From Pseudomonadota bacterium (GTDB taxonomy: Bacteria; Pseudomonadota; Gammaproteobacteria; Burkholderiales; Burkholderiaceae): 13,545 nucleotides of DNA. Each line of letters starts with the position of its first letter. Within the stretch, counting starts at the first letter, position 1. The stretch spans positions 1-13,545 of the forward strand of contig JAJXUC010000103.1 in the NCBI GenBank assembly GCA_021783435.1. Reading direction: 5' to 3'. A program made the translations under genes and the position numbers. The notes beneath the pieces were generated by a model. That model was not told the DNA's origin. It made no database searches and saw only the letters and a program-made list of their open reading frames with translations. Positions 5,836-13,545 of the stretch are shown piece after piece.

Positions 5836-6561
5836 ATGGCTTTGTCCAAAGCAGAGGCGGCAAGCATCAACCCGGGTGCGGCTGAACTGGCCTGGAGGAC
5901 CTTGCGGATTCTCGGGCGCCATTTCTGGCTCAAGTCCATCGGCACCACGGCGTTCATGCTGGTGTTCTTTGCCGCCTACTTCTATTTGCTCAGGCATCCG
6001 GACGGGCACGTCACCACGATGCCGCTCTTGGCGCTCGATCGCTGGATCGGGTTTCAGCCTTGGGCGCTGCCGATCTATCTTTCCCTGTGGGTTTACGTGT
6101 CCTTGCCGCCGGCCTTGATGTCGTCGCGCAGCGAGATCGTCGGCTTCGGCCTGCGCATCGGCGCACTCTGCCTGATCGGCCTGGGTGTGTTCTACCTCTG
6201 GCCCACCAAGGTGCCGCCCTGGAACTTCGACTTGGCGCGACATCCCGATTTCGCCGTCCTGAAAGGCCTGGACGCTGGCGGCAACGCTTGTCCCTCCCTG
6301 CATGTGGCCACGGCCGTGTTTTCCGCCTTCTGGTTGGATTGGATGGCGCCAGGACTGGGCTTTGGCGCCCGCATGCGCCGCGTCAACATCCTGTGGTGCC
6401 TGGCGATTGCCTACTCCACCATGGCGGTCAAGCAACACGTCGCGGTGGACGTATTCAGCGGCGCCGCGCTGGGGGCCGGCGTGGCCTGGATCACGAGGCC
6501 GCGCGTCTTCCGCTGGGCTGCCGTGGATGCCGGCGAGCGTGCCCGGGTCATTGCGCCGTGA
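5836..6561 (+). CDS. PAP2-family membrane phosphatase/phosphotransferase (PSLH type)
   Basis: A 241-residue inner-membrane protein of the PAP2 superfamily, which removes or transfers phosphate groups on lipids. About six hydrophobic helices are visible (near 36-53, 78-95, 103-122, 155-170, 184-199 and 203-219). Catalytic motifs are ACPSLHVATA with His156, and STMAVKQHVAVD with Ser194, His201 and Asp205. A degenerate first motif lies around YLWPTKVPPW (120-129). PSLH in place of PSGH, and Lys-Gln before the second His, are features I associate with the inositol-phosphotransferase/AUR1-like branch, so phosphotransfer to a headgroup is possible besides simple hydrolysis. Embedded between the ketosynthase and dehydratase genes, it probably acts on the lipid product or on an undecaprenyl-phosphate-type carrier. 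The substrate cannot be deduced. Confidence 0.85.
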   Translation: MALSKAEAASINPGAAELAWRTLRILGRHFWLKSIGTTAFMLVFFAAYFYLLRHPDGHVTTMPLLALDRWIGFQPWALPIYLSLWVYVSLPPALMSSRSEIVGFGLRIGALCLIGLGVFYLWPTKVPPWNFDLARHPDFAVLKGLDAGGNACPSLHVATAVFSAFWLDWMAPGLGFGARMRRVNILWCLAIAYSTMAVKQHVAVDVFSGAALGAGVAWITRPRVFRWAAVDAGERARVIAP

Positions 6562-6569
6562 GTCAGGGC

Positions 6570-7058
6570 ATGGACGCCTATCCCATCGAACTCGACGAGG
6601 CGGCCATCCAGCGGGTTCTGCCCCATCGTGGCGATATTCTGTTCATCAAGCGCGTGACGGTGCTGGCGAGCAATCGTTATGTCGGGTACGCGATGTGGAC
6701 ACGCGACCTGCCCATCCTGCAGGGACATTTCCCCGGCATGCCCTTGGTTCCGGGTGTCTTGTTGGTGGAGGCGGTGGCGCAGGTGGCGGGCGCAGGCATG
6801 CTGGTGGGCGACGCGCACGCAGGCGGCATGGGCGAAGGGTATCTGGGGATGCTGGCGGGTATCCGCAAATGCAGTTTCAAGCGCCCTGTGCGCGCAGACG
6901 AGTGGGTGACGATCGAAGTCGGCTCGCGCCAGATGGCGGAAACGGCCGTGTCCTTGTCGGGCTTGCTGCGCGTCGGCGGCGACGAGGTGGCCAGCGTCGA
7001 GATCCTCGTGGTCAACACACCGCGCCACGCGCTTGGCATGCCAGGTTTCTCCGCCTGA
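6570..7058 (+). CDS. FabZ-like 3-hydroxyacyl-ACP dehydratase
   Basis: Dehydrates 3-hydroxyacyl-ACP. The 162-residue product has both FabZ landmarks: VLPHRGDILFIKRV near the N-terminus (16-29) and LQGHFPGMPLVPGVLLVEAVAQVAG, with catalytic His53 and Glu67. It is of normal FabZ length, in contrast to the truncated dehydratase at 75-386, so the window encodes two distinct dehydratases. The ATG at 6570 is chosen. A GTG at 6558 overlapping the PAP2 stop (GTGA) would add four residues and cannot be excluded. There is no strong Shine-Dalgarno sequence at either, which suits translational coupling to the PAP2 gene. It is not the lpxD-fabZ-lpxA locus gene, so it is probably dedicated to this cassette. 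The cassette lacks a ketoreductase, which must come from elsewhere. Confidence 0.87.
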   Translation: MDAYPIELDEAAIQRVLPHRGDILFIKRVTVLASNRYVGYAMWTRDLPILQGHFPGMPLVPGVLLVEAVAQVAGAGMLVGDAHAGGMGEGYLGMLAGIRKCSFKRPVRADEWVTIEVGSRQMAETAVSLSGLLRVGGDEVASVEILVVNTPRHALGMPGFSA

Positions 7059-7153
7059 GCAACGCGCGCGCGCCGCGCGACGGGGTTTGATGGAAAATAG
7101 GACGTTTCACGCAGGCTGGGCAGGTGCCTGGCCTGCGTTTCGCCCCATCTCCC

Positions 7154-8932
<1,779 letters not shown>

Positions 8933-8941
8933 GGCAGACCC

Positions 8942-9763
8942 GTGATGTGCGCAGAGTCATCTTTCGGCCCTTTGTTCGGCCCGGGCAAGGGGGTGGACGA
9001 CCGCGCGTCGCCCGTGCCTGCGGCCACCGCTCAACAGCGGCTTGGCGCGCATGGATTCTGTGTGCTGCCGGCGCCGTCGATGGCCGCGTTGGGTGGGTTG
9101 GATGCCGCGGCTTGCGCCGATGCAGCTGGCTTGTGGAACGATTTGCCGGCTGATCTCTATCTGAAGGATGGCGGGCATTACCGCAGCCGCCGCCACGGCA
9201 GCTTCATCCAGACCCTGCAGCCGGAACCGGGCCAAGCCCGATTAACTCAGGTTCTGCACCGCGCCCACTACCAACCGGCAACCTACAACGCGCTGCATGG
9301 CGGCTTGGTGCGCTGGTATGAGCCGCTGGCGCCCGAACTCGTCGCGATGCCGGGGTGGGAAGGCCTGCTCACGGGTCTGGGGCGGTTGTTCGCTGGGTTG
9401 CGCACGGCGCCGCAATGGTTCATCGAGGCGCATCAGTTCCGCATCGACACCCAAGGCGGCATGGGGCGGCCGACGCCGGAGGGCGCCCACCGCGACGGGG
9501 TGGACTTCGTCGCCGTCGTCCTGGTCGGGCGCCACGCCATTCGCGGTGGCGAGACGCGCGTGTTCGAACTCGACGGCGCGCGCGGCGTGCGCTTCACGCT
9601 CGACGAACCCTGGAGCGCGCTGCTGATGGACGACACGCGCGTGATCCACGAAAGCACGCCTATCGTTCCCGAAGATCCGGCGCGGCGCGGTTGGCGCGAC
9701 ACCCTGGTGCTGACCTATCGCGCCGGCGGCTTCATGGAACCTCCCCGGCGCGCCGCGTCGTGA
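8942..9763 (+). CDS. 2OG-Fe(II) dioxygenase, PF10014-type (putative free amino acid hydroxylase)
   Basis: Probably a non-heme iron, 2-oxoglutarate-dependent hydroxylase. The 273-residue product has the YRSRRHGSF segment (80-88) and PTPEGAHRDGVDFVAVVLVGR. The latter supplies the HxD facial triad residues His183 and Asp185. RGGET follows, then DDTRVIHESTPI supplies the distal His236, and Arg252 is a candidate for 2-oxoglutarate binding. This layout matches the family containing bacterial L-isoleucine/leucine hydroxylases, so a free amino acid substrate is plausible but unproven. A GTG at 8942 and an ATG at 8945 are both possible starts, with GAGG at 8931-8934 serving either. The gene begins 9 bp after glnS, so the two are likely co-transcribed. 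I see no reason in the sequence for a functional link to tRNA charging. Confidence 0.85.
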   Translation: MMCAESSFGPLFGPGKGVDDRASPVPAATAQQRLGAHGFCVLPAPSMAALGGLDAAACADAAGLWNDLPADLYLKDGGHYRSRRHGSFIQTLQPEPGQARLTQVLHRAHYQPATYNALHGGLVRWYEPLAPELVAMPGWEGLLTGLGRLFAGLRTAPQWFIEAHQFRIDTQGGMGRPTPEGAHRDGVDFVAVVLVGRHAIRGGETRVFELDGARGVRFTLDEPWSALLMDDTRVIHESTPIVPEDPARRGWRDTLVLTYRAGGFMEPPRRAAS

Positions 9764-9931
9764 GCGCCGATCCAGTGTGCCCGTTGTCGTGGCGTCGATT
9801 CTGGCGGCGGTGCCCCGGTCAGGACCCACGCGTCCCCCGATACCGGCGCGCCGTCCCGGCTTCGTCGCGGCTTATGCTTCGAAGTGGTTGACCGATCCAC
9901 GGCAGCCCATCACGACATCTGGAGCCCCCGC
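9764..9931. other. Intergenic region before the isocitrate dehydrogenase gene
   Basis: These 168 bp have no supported gene. They should contain the promoter of the dehydrogenase gene. A TTATGCT near 9871 resembles a -10 element, but no matching -35 is evident. GGAG at 9921-9924 is the ribosome binding site of the next gene. Confidence 0.35.
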
Positions 9932-10963
9932 ATGAGCACCCGCATTCCCGCCACCCTGATCGCCGGCGACGGCATCGGCCCCGAAATCATGGACGCCACC
10001 CTGGCGGCGCTGGACGCGCTCGAGGCGCCGTTCGACTGGGATGCGCAGGTGGCCGGGCTGGGCGGGGTGAAGGCGGCGGGCGACCCGCTGCCCCAGGCCA
10101 CGCTGGACAGCATCCGCCGTACCCGCCTGGCGCTCAAGGGGCCGCTGGAAACGCCGTCGGGCGGCGGCTACCGCTCGTCGAACGTGCGTCTGCGCGAGGC
10201 GTTCAAGCTGTTCGCCAACATGCGCCCGGCCAAGACCATGATTCCGGGCGGCCGTTTCGACAACATCGACCTGCTGGTCTTTCGCGAGAATGTCGAGGGC
10301 CTGTACATGGGCTACGAACATTACATTCCGATCAATGACGACCCGCACGCCGTGGCCATCGCCACCGGGGTCAACACCCGGCAGGGCGCGCGCAACATCC
10401 TCGACTACACCTTCCGCACGGCCATTGCCCTGGGGCGCAAGAAGGTGACGGTGGTGCACAAGGCCAACATCATGAAGGCGCTGACCGGCATCTTCCTGGA
10501 AACCGCCTATCAGATGCACAAGGAGAAGTACGCGGGGCGCATCGAGCTCGACGACGTCATCGTCGACGCCTGCTGCATGAAGCTGGTGATCAACCCCTGG
10601 CAGTTCGACACCCTGGTGACCACCAACCTGTTCGGCGACATCCTGTCCGACCTGGCTGCCGGCCTGGTCGGCGGCCTGGGCATGGCTCCTGGCGCCAATA
10701 TCGGCCAGGACGCGGCGATCTTCGAGGCGGTGCACGGCTCCGCCCCCGACATCGCGGGCAAGGGCATCGCCAATCCCATCGCGCTGATGCTGGCGGCGGC
10801 CCTCATGCTCGATCACAGCGGCTTCCACGACAAGGCGCGGCGCCTGCGCCAGGCCATCTCGGACACGCTCAATGTCGACAACATACGCACCGGCGACCTG
10901 GGCGGCAGGGCCGACACGCGTGCCTTCACCGCGGGGATCGTCGCGCGCATCCGCAACGGCTAA
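9932..10963 (+). CDS. NAD-dependent isocitrate dehydrogenase (LeuB-like)
   Basis: Oxidatively decarboxylates isocitrate to 2-oxoglutarate in the TCA cycle. The 343-residue product belongs to the isocitrate/isopropylmalate dehydrogenase family. Isocitrate-type residues are present in RSSNVRLREAFKLFANMRP: Ser82, Asn84, Arg88 and Arg98, equivalent to E. coli Ser113, Asn115, Arg119 and Arg129. Tyr125, Lys177 and the metal-binding Asp212, Asp236 and Asp240 also align. The cofactor loop reads HGSAPDIAGKGIANP, with Asp273-Ile274 where NADP enzymes have Lys-Tyr, which predicts NAD preference. The start MSTRIPATLIAGDGIG at 9932 has GGAG seven bases upstream and gives the normal family length. Isopropylmalate dehydrogenase is less likely because that enzyme lacks the SxN substrate motif. 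Homoisocitrate or another 2-hydroxyacid cannot be fully excluded. Confidence 0.9.
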   Translation: MSTRIPATLIAGDGIGPEIMDATLAALDALEAPFDWDAQVAGLGGVKAAGDPLPQATLDSIRRTRLALKGPLETPSGGGYRSSNVRLREAFKLFANMRPAKTMIPGGRFDNIDLLVFRENVEGLYMGYEHYIPINDDPHAVAIATGVNTRQGARNILDYTFRTAIALGRKKVTVVHKANIMKALTGIFLETAYQMHKEKYAGRIELDDVIVDACCMKLVINPWQFDTLVTTNLFGDILSDLAAGLVGGLGMAPGANIGQDAAIFEAVHGSAPDIAGKGIANPIALMLAAALMLDHSGFHDKARRLRQAISDTLNVDNIRTGDLGGRADTRAFTAGIVARIRNG

Positions 10964-10970
10964 CACCGAC

Positions 10971-11002
10971 ACGGTCGGCCGCCGCTGGCGGCGGCCAAGA
11001 CC
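10971..11002. terminator. GC-rich perfect dyad between convergent genes
   Basis: GGCCGCCG (10977-10984), loop CTGG, CGGCGGCC (10989-10996) is a perfect 8-bp stem. Outside it, GGTC (10973-10976) and GACC (10999-11002) can add four more pairs across a two-base bulge. It lies 14 bp past the isocitrate dehydrogenase stop and about 45 bp past the stop of the convergent gene, a position suited to a bidirectional terminator. No T-run follows, so termination would be atypical. A second 6-bp dyad, GCCGGC-GCG-GCCGGC, follows at 11026-11040. Confidence 0.45.
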
Positions 11003-11040
11003 ATGTCGCGCCCAGCCTCGGTTTTGCCGGCGCGGCCGGC

Positions 11041-11445
11041 CTACCAGCGCAATTCACGCCCCATCTCGCCGCTGGACGCCCGGATGGTGCGCGTCGCGCC
11101 GTCATGGCTCCCGGTGATGGTGTAGGTTCCTGCGGAGACTTTCAGGTAGCACAGCGGGCCTGCGGCGGTGAACGAGGCTAGGGTCTTGCCGTGTTGCGCG
11201 ATCTTGACCGGCACGTCGGCCAGGTATTCGCCGCGCGGTCCCTCGACCATCCAGAAACCCAGATCGAACTTGCCGGCCTGTGCCTGCAGGCGGTGCAAGG
11301 CGCCTTCGCCCACGCCGCCGCAGAGGTATTGCACAGGGCCTTGGGTGTGAACGGTTGCCGCGTCGGCCTGTGGTGCGGCCAGCGGCAGGAGGACTGCCAC
11401 GGCCAGGGCCGCAGCATTTTTCAGAGCGGGATAGGGAAGGTTCAT
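11041..11445 (-). CDS. Small secreted protein with a beta-sandwich-like domain, function unknown
   Basis: The 134-residue product has a signal peptide with hydrophobic core AAALAVAVLLPLAA and likely cleavage after ADA at residue 29. Two cysteines remain in the mature part (Cys42 in YLCGG and Cys99 in PLCYLKV) and could form a disulfide in the periplasm. The second half (DVPVKIAQHGKTLASF, then VSAGTYTITGSHDGATRTI) resembles carboxypeptidase-regulatory-like beta-sandwich domains in its alternating pattern and Ala-Gly-x-Tyr turn. This is a weak family hint only. The start at 11445 has GGAG eight bases upstream and begins the signal peptide. The longer in-frame reading is Ala/Arg-rich leader sequence. 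It is downstream of the redox operon but separated by 189 bp, so probably has its own promoter. Confidence 0.78.
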   Translation of the reverse strand: MNLPYPALKNAAALAVAVLLPLAAPQADAATVHTQGPVQYLCGGVGEGALHRLQAQAGKFDLGFWMVEGPRGEYLADVPVKIAQHGKTLASFTAAGPLCYLKVSAGTYTITGSHDGATRTIRASSGEMGRELRW

Positions 11446-11634
11446 GATGGCAACTCCATGCGAATGTGGTCTGACGAAGAACCGCGCGGCCACGCCATGG
11501 TTGGGCGCATACGCTGCGGCCGCAGCGGCAACTCGGCCCGTGCTGCCGGGCACGAATGTTGGATTCCACCCAAGGTGGCCGGTTTCCTTGGACAGGCGCG
11601 GTGATGGGTCCGGCACCGCGATTTAAGCCAGGTT
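11446..11634. other. Intergenic region upstream of the small secreted protein
   Basis: These 189 bp carry no convincing gene on either strand. They hold small dyads such as CGTGC-TGCCGG-GCACG near 11538-11553 and CCAAGG/CCTTGG near 11572-11591. They probably contain the promoter of the secreted-protein gene, but no clear -35/-10 was seen. Confidence 0.35.
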
Positions 11635-12132
11635 TCATCCTCCTGGAGCGCGTTGCAGCCGCAGCCGCTTGCCAGCGTGCAGCAGCAGCGTCGCGGGCCA
11701 CGACAGCCCGAGCCACCAGTGCAAGCCGGCCAGCGGCATGTTCCAGCCCAGCGGCGCGTAGCCGAGGGCGATGCCCGACGCTGCGAGCAGCCCGCCGGCG
11801 ACGAGGGTGGTGGCTCCAGCAGGGCGTGCGCGCCACCGCCGCCGCACTTGTGCCAGATGGGGCCAAACCCAGCGCCCTGCCAGCAGCATCGCGCTCCACG
11901 CGGCGACACCGTGGACGACATGGGCCGCGAGCCGCGCCCTCGCCAGCCAGGGCGGGCCCGCGAACAGCACGTCTTCCGGAATCTCCCGCACGGCCAAGCC
12001 GCTGGCCCACAGCAGCAGCACGCAGGCCAGGACCAGGGCCATGCCACGGCGGTTCCAGGCCCACTTGTGGCGGGACCCTGGCGAAGAATGGCGGGACGGT
12101 GTTGTTTGGAGGATCTTCATGGGCGTGCGCAT
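11635..12132 (-). CDS. Four-helix membrane cytochrome b-like protein
   Basis: A 165-residue inner-membrane protein, probably a b-type heme electron carrier. Four hydrophobic helices are visible at about 31-47, 66-90, 107-125 and 132-153. Histidines lie inside or at the ends of helices 2 and 4 (His71, His74, His138, His152), the arrangement expected for bis-His heme ligation in cytochrome b561/DUF4405-type proteins. Heme binding is inferred, not shown. The start at 12132 is supported by GAGGAG eight bases upstream, inside the end of apbE, and lies two bases after the apbE stop. An internal ATG at 12120 is possible. Its position directly after an FMN-binding protein and ApbE suggests it passes electrons across the membrane to or from the covalently flavinylated partner. 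Confidence 0.75.
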   Translation of the reverse strand: MRTPMKILQTTPSRHSSPGSRHKWAWNRRGMALVLACVLLLWASGLAVREIPEDVLFAGPPWLARARLAAHVVHGVAAWSAMLLAGRWVWPHLAQVRRRWRARPAGATTLVAGGLLAASGIALGYAPLGWNMPLAGLHWWLGLSWPATLLLHAGKRLRLQRAPGG

Positions 12133-12134
12133 GG

Positions 12135-13019
12135 TCAACGCTCCTCGATGCCCATGCGCCAGCCGCGCGCGCCGGCCTGCTGCAGCAGGCCGGGAGGCAG
12201 GCGCCGCGACACGAGCATGGCCTTGGTCAGCGCGTCGGCATCGATGCAACGCCGGGCCAGGACGCAAACCAGCTGTGGCGACTGTGCCTGGCCTGCACGC
12301 CTGGGCCGGCCATGGGGCCAGCACAGGTCCTGGCCAGGGCGCGACGTGGCCAGGGCCGCGTCATGCAGGCCGCGCCGCAGCCAGCCGGACAGGGCGGGCA
12401 CGATGGATGCGCCTGTCGCAACGGGCAGGCGCAGGCCCAGCGGCCAGCGGCGCGGCCCGAAGGCGCGCATGTCGCCGCCGGCATTGACCAGGCCGCTGGC
12501 GATGCCAGCCTCCTGCAAAGCCAGTACCGCGCAGTCCACCGCATGCCCTTTGGCGATGCCACCGAAGTCCAGCGCCAGCGGCTGGTGGATGCGCAAGTGG
12601 GTGTCATCCTCGATGCAAATCGCGTCAAGATCGCGCGCCCAGCCCGCGTCGCCCTGGGTCAGGCCGGGCCGCAGACCGCGTGCCGCCAGCGCGGCGCCGA
12701 CGCGCGGATCGAAGCGCCCACCGCTTGCCCAATGCCAGTGTCGCGCGCGGCGCAGCACGGCCGTGGTGTGGCGGTCAACTCGCAGCAGCGATCCCGGCGT
12801 GGCGCGGGCGATGCGCGCCAGGTCGCTGTGCGGGCTGTGCGCGCTCATGGCGGCCTGGATGCGGTCGAGCACGGCGCAGGCGCTTTGCATGGCGCGGCTG
12901 GCCAGGGTTTCGCCGTCGGCATGAATCTGCAGCTCGACCAGGGTGCCGAGCGCGAGGTGGGCACGGCGGAACGATCCGGGCGCGCTGCGCGTGGTTTGCT
13001 CGGAGCGCATCGGCCTCAT
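12135..13019 (-). CDS. apbE: FAD:protein FMN transferase (ApbE family)
   Basis: Transfers FMN from FAD to a Thr or Ser of a target flavoprotein, forming a phosphoester bond. The 294-residue product has the ApbE landmarks in order: an N-terminal LALGTLVELQI, DFGGIAKGHAVD (151-162), NAGGD (179-183), and the C-terminal metal-binding DADALTKAM (260-268). No signal peptide or lipobox is visible at the N-terminus (MRPMRSEQTTRS), unlike many periplasmic ApbE proteins. It may therefore act in the cytoplasm before export of its target. The ATG at 13019 overlaps the stop of the FMN-binding protein (ATGA), which supports this start. A second ATG at 13010 is possible. The frame is open much further upstream, but that part only mirrors the neighbouring gene. 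The likely substrate is the adjacent FMN-binding protein. Confidence 0.92.
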   Translation of the reverse strand: MRPMRSEQTTRSAPGSFRRAHLALGTLVELQIHADGETLASRAMQSACAVLDRIQAAMSAHSPHSDLARIARATPGSLLRVDRHTTAVLRRARHWHWASGGRFDPRVGAALAARGLRPGLTQGDAGWARDLDAICIEDDTHLRIHQPLALDFGGIAKGHAVDCAVLALQEAGIASGLVNAGGDMRAFGPRRWPLGLRLPVATGASIVPALSGWLRRGLHDAALATSRPGQDLCWPHGRPRRAGQAQSPQLVCVLARRCIDADALTKAMLVSRRLPPGLLQQAGARGWRMGIEER

Positions 13020-13545
13020 CCCTGCGGCAGCAGCGCCACGAGCGCGGACAGGCGCTGCACCGCGTCGCTCACGTGTTGACACGACAGCGTGGCCCCGGCA
13101 ATGTTGCGGATGTCGTCGCCGAAGCGCAGCTGCCCGGGATGTTTGCGGCCGACGAACTGCCGCCGCCACGCGGGCAGGCGAATCTCGGCGCCGTGCGATT
13201 CGCGATAGGCCAAGATCTCGACGCCGACGATGGCGTGGTCGGGCGCGAAACCGACGGCGAAGTCGATCAGCTCGGTCTTGCCGACGGCGTGGTCCAGCGC
13301 GACGTGGCCCAGCAACTGGCCTTGCGTATCGGCGGCCGTCCACCAGCGCGGCGTGTCGCCGGGTGGAAAGCTGCTGCCGGCTTCGCGTTGGACCTGGGCC
13401 CGCCTGGCCGGAGTCAGCGGATCGGACAGTGCGGCAAAGCGCGCGGCGGCAGGAAACAGCCTGCGCATGGCCTCCTGCGGGCTCTGATACTGGACGGCCC
13501 AGGCCGGCAGCGGCTTGCCGCTGCCGGCAGCCAGGAGCACGCAAC
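13016..13545 (-). CDS. FMN-binding domain protein, 5' end beyond window
   Basis: A covalent flavoprotein of the FMN_bind type, the expected target of the ApbE encoded next. The C-terminal part reads GDDIRNIAGATLSCQHVSDAV and contains the S/T-G-A-T-like flavinylation motif. The Thr encoded at 13088-13090 is the candidate FMN attachment site. The visible N-terminal end (VLLAAGSGKPLPAWA followed by VQYQSP) resembles the end of a signal peptide with an AxA-like cleavage site. The protein would then be exported, with its start just beyond the right edge. The reading frame is open to the edge, and the GTG at 13540 is therefore probably internal. At least 175 codons are present, most of a typical small FMN_bind protein. 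It forms an operon with apbE (ATGA overlap) and the cytochrome b-like gene. Confidence 0.83.
   Translation of the reverse strand, partial: CVLLAAGSGKPLPAWAVQYQSPQEAMRRLFPAAARFAALSDPLTPARRAQVQREAGSSFPPGDTPRWWTAADTQGQLLGHVALDHAVGKTELIDFAVGFAPDHAIVGVEILAYRESHGAEIRLPAWRRQFVGRKHPGQLRFGDDIRNIAGATLSCQHVSDAVQRLSALVALLPQG

Noticed and set aside
9932..10963. Assignment as 3-isopropylmalate dehydrogenase (leuB)
   Set aside because: The substrate loop has the Ser-x-Asn-x-x-x-Arg isocitrate pattern, and no other leu genes are adjacent.
9872..10972. 366-codon frame antisense to the isocitrate dehydrogenase
   Set aside because: It is a mirror of a well-conserved enzyme gene and has no protein family features.
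11556..13079. Long plus-strand frames (also 11653-12924) across apbE and the cytochrome gene
   Set aside because: The translations are Arg/Ala/Pro-rich without motifs, and the minus strand carries clear ApbE and membrane-protein genes.

Overview
The window is GC-rich, gene-dense DNA of a proteobacterium, most likely a betaproteobacterium of the order Burkholderiales. This is inferred from four things: a bacterial-type GlnRS, a LeuB-like NAD-dependent isocitrate dehydrogenase, Pro/Val-Tyr-repeat small secreted proteins, and heavy G/C third-position codon use. No species can be named from the sequence. No RNA gene, CRISPR array or mobile element was seen.

Left part (about 1-2810, minus strand): a tightly packed operon of type II fatty-acid/polyketide-like genes. 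In transcription order they are an acyl carrier protein, a polytopic membrane protein, an AMP-forming acyl (aryl) ligase, a short hot-dog dehydratase, and the first 26 codons of a further gene running off the edge. The order matches the loading half of aryl-polyene (APE/xanthomonadin-like) pigment clusters. The ketosynthases, exporter and other genes would lie to the left, outside the window.

Middle (2808-4260): two paralogous small secreted proteins on the minus strand. Each has a signal peptide, a W-S-x-x-V-G-x-P-G segment, Pro/Val/Tyr repeats and an acidic or His/Asp-rich tail. They are followed by an AT-rich divergent intergenic region.

Centre (4261-7058, plus strand): a second, compact lipid cassette. 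It contains an AT-rich ACP gene, a ketosynthase with its full Cys-His-His triad, a PAP2-family membrane phosphatase/phosphotransferase with a PSLH/KQH signature, and a FabZ-like dehydratase. The ACP and ketosynthase overlap by ATGA, and the other genes are closely spaced. The combination suggests making an acyl or polyene chain and handling a phospho-headgroup in the membrane. It is the best candidate here for an undescribed system.

Right part: glnS (GlnRS), followed 9 bp later by a 2OG-Fe(II) dioxygenase of the free-amino-acid-hydroxylase type. Next comes an NAD-type isocitrate dehydrogenase, then a convergent region with a perfect GC-rich dyad. On the minus strand the window closes with a three-gene flavin/heme redox operon (FMN-binding protein, ApbE, four-helix cytochrome b-like protein), followed downstream by a small secreted protein that has its own ribosome binding site.
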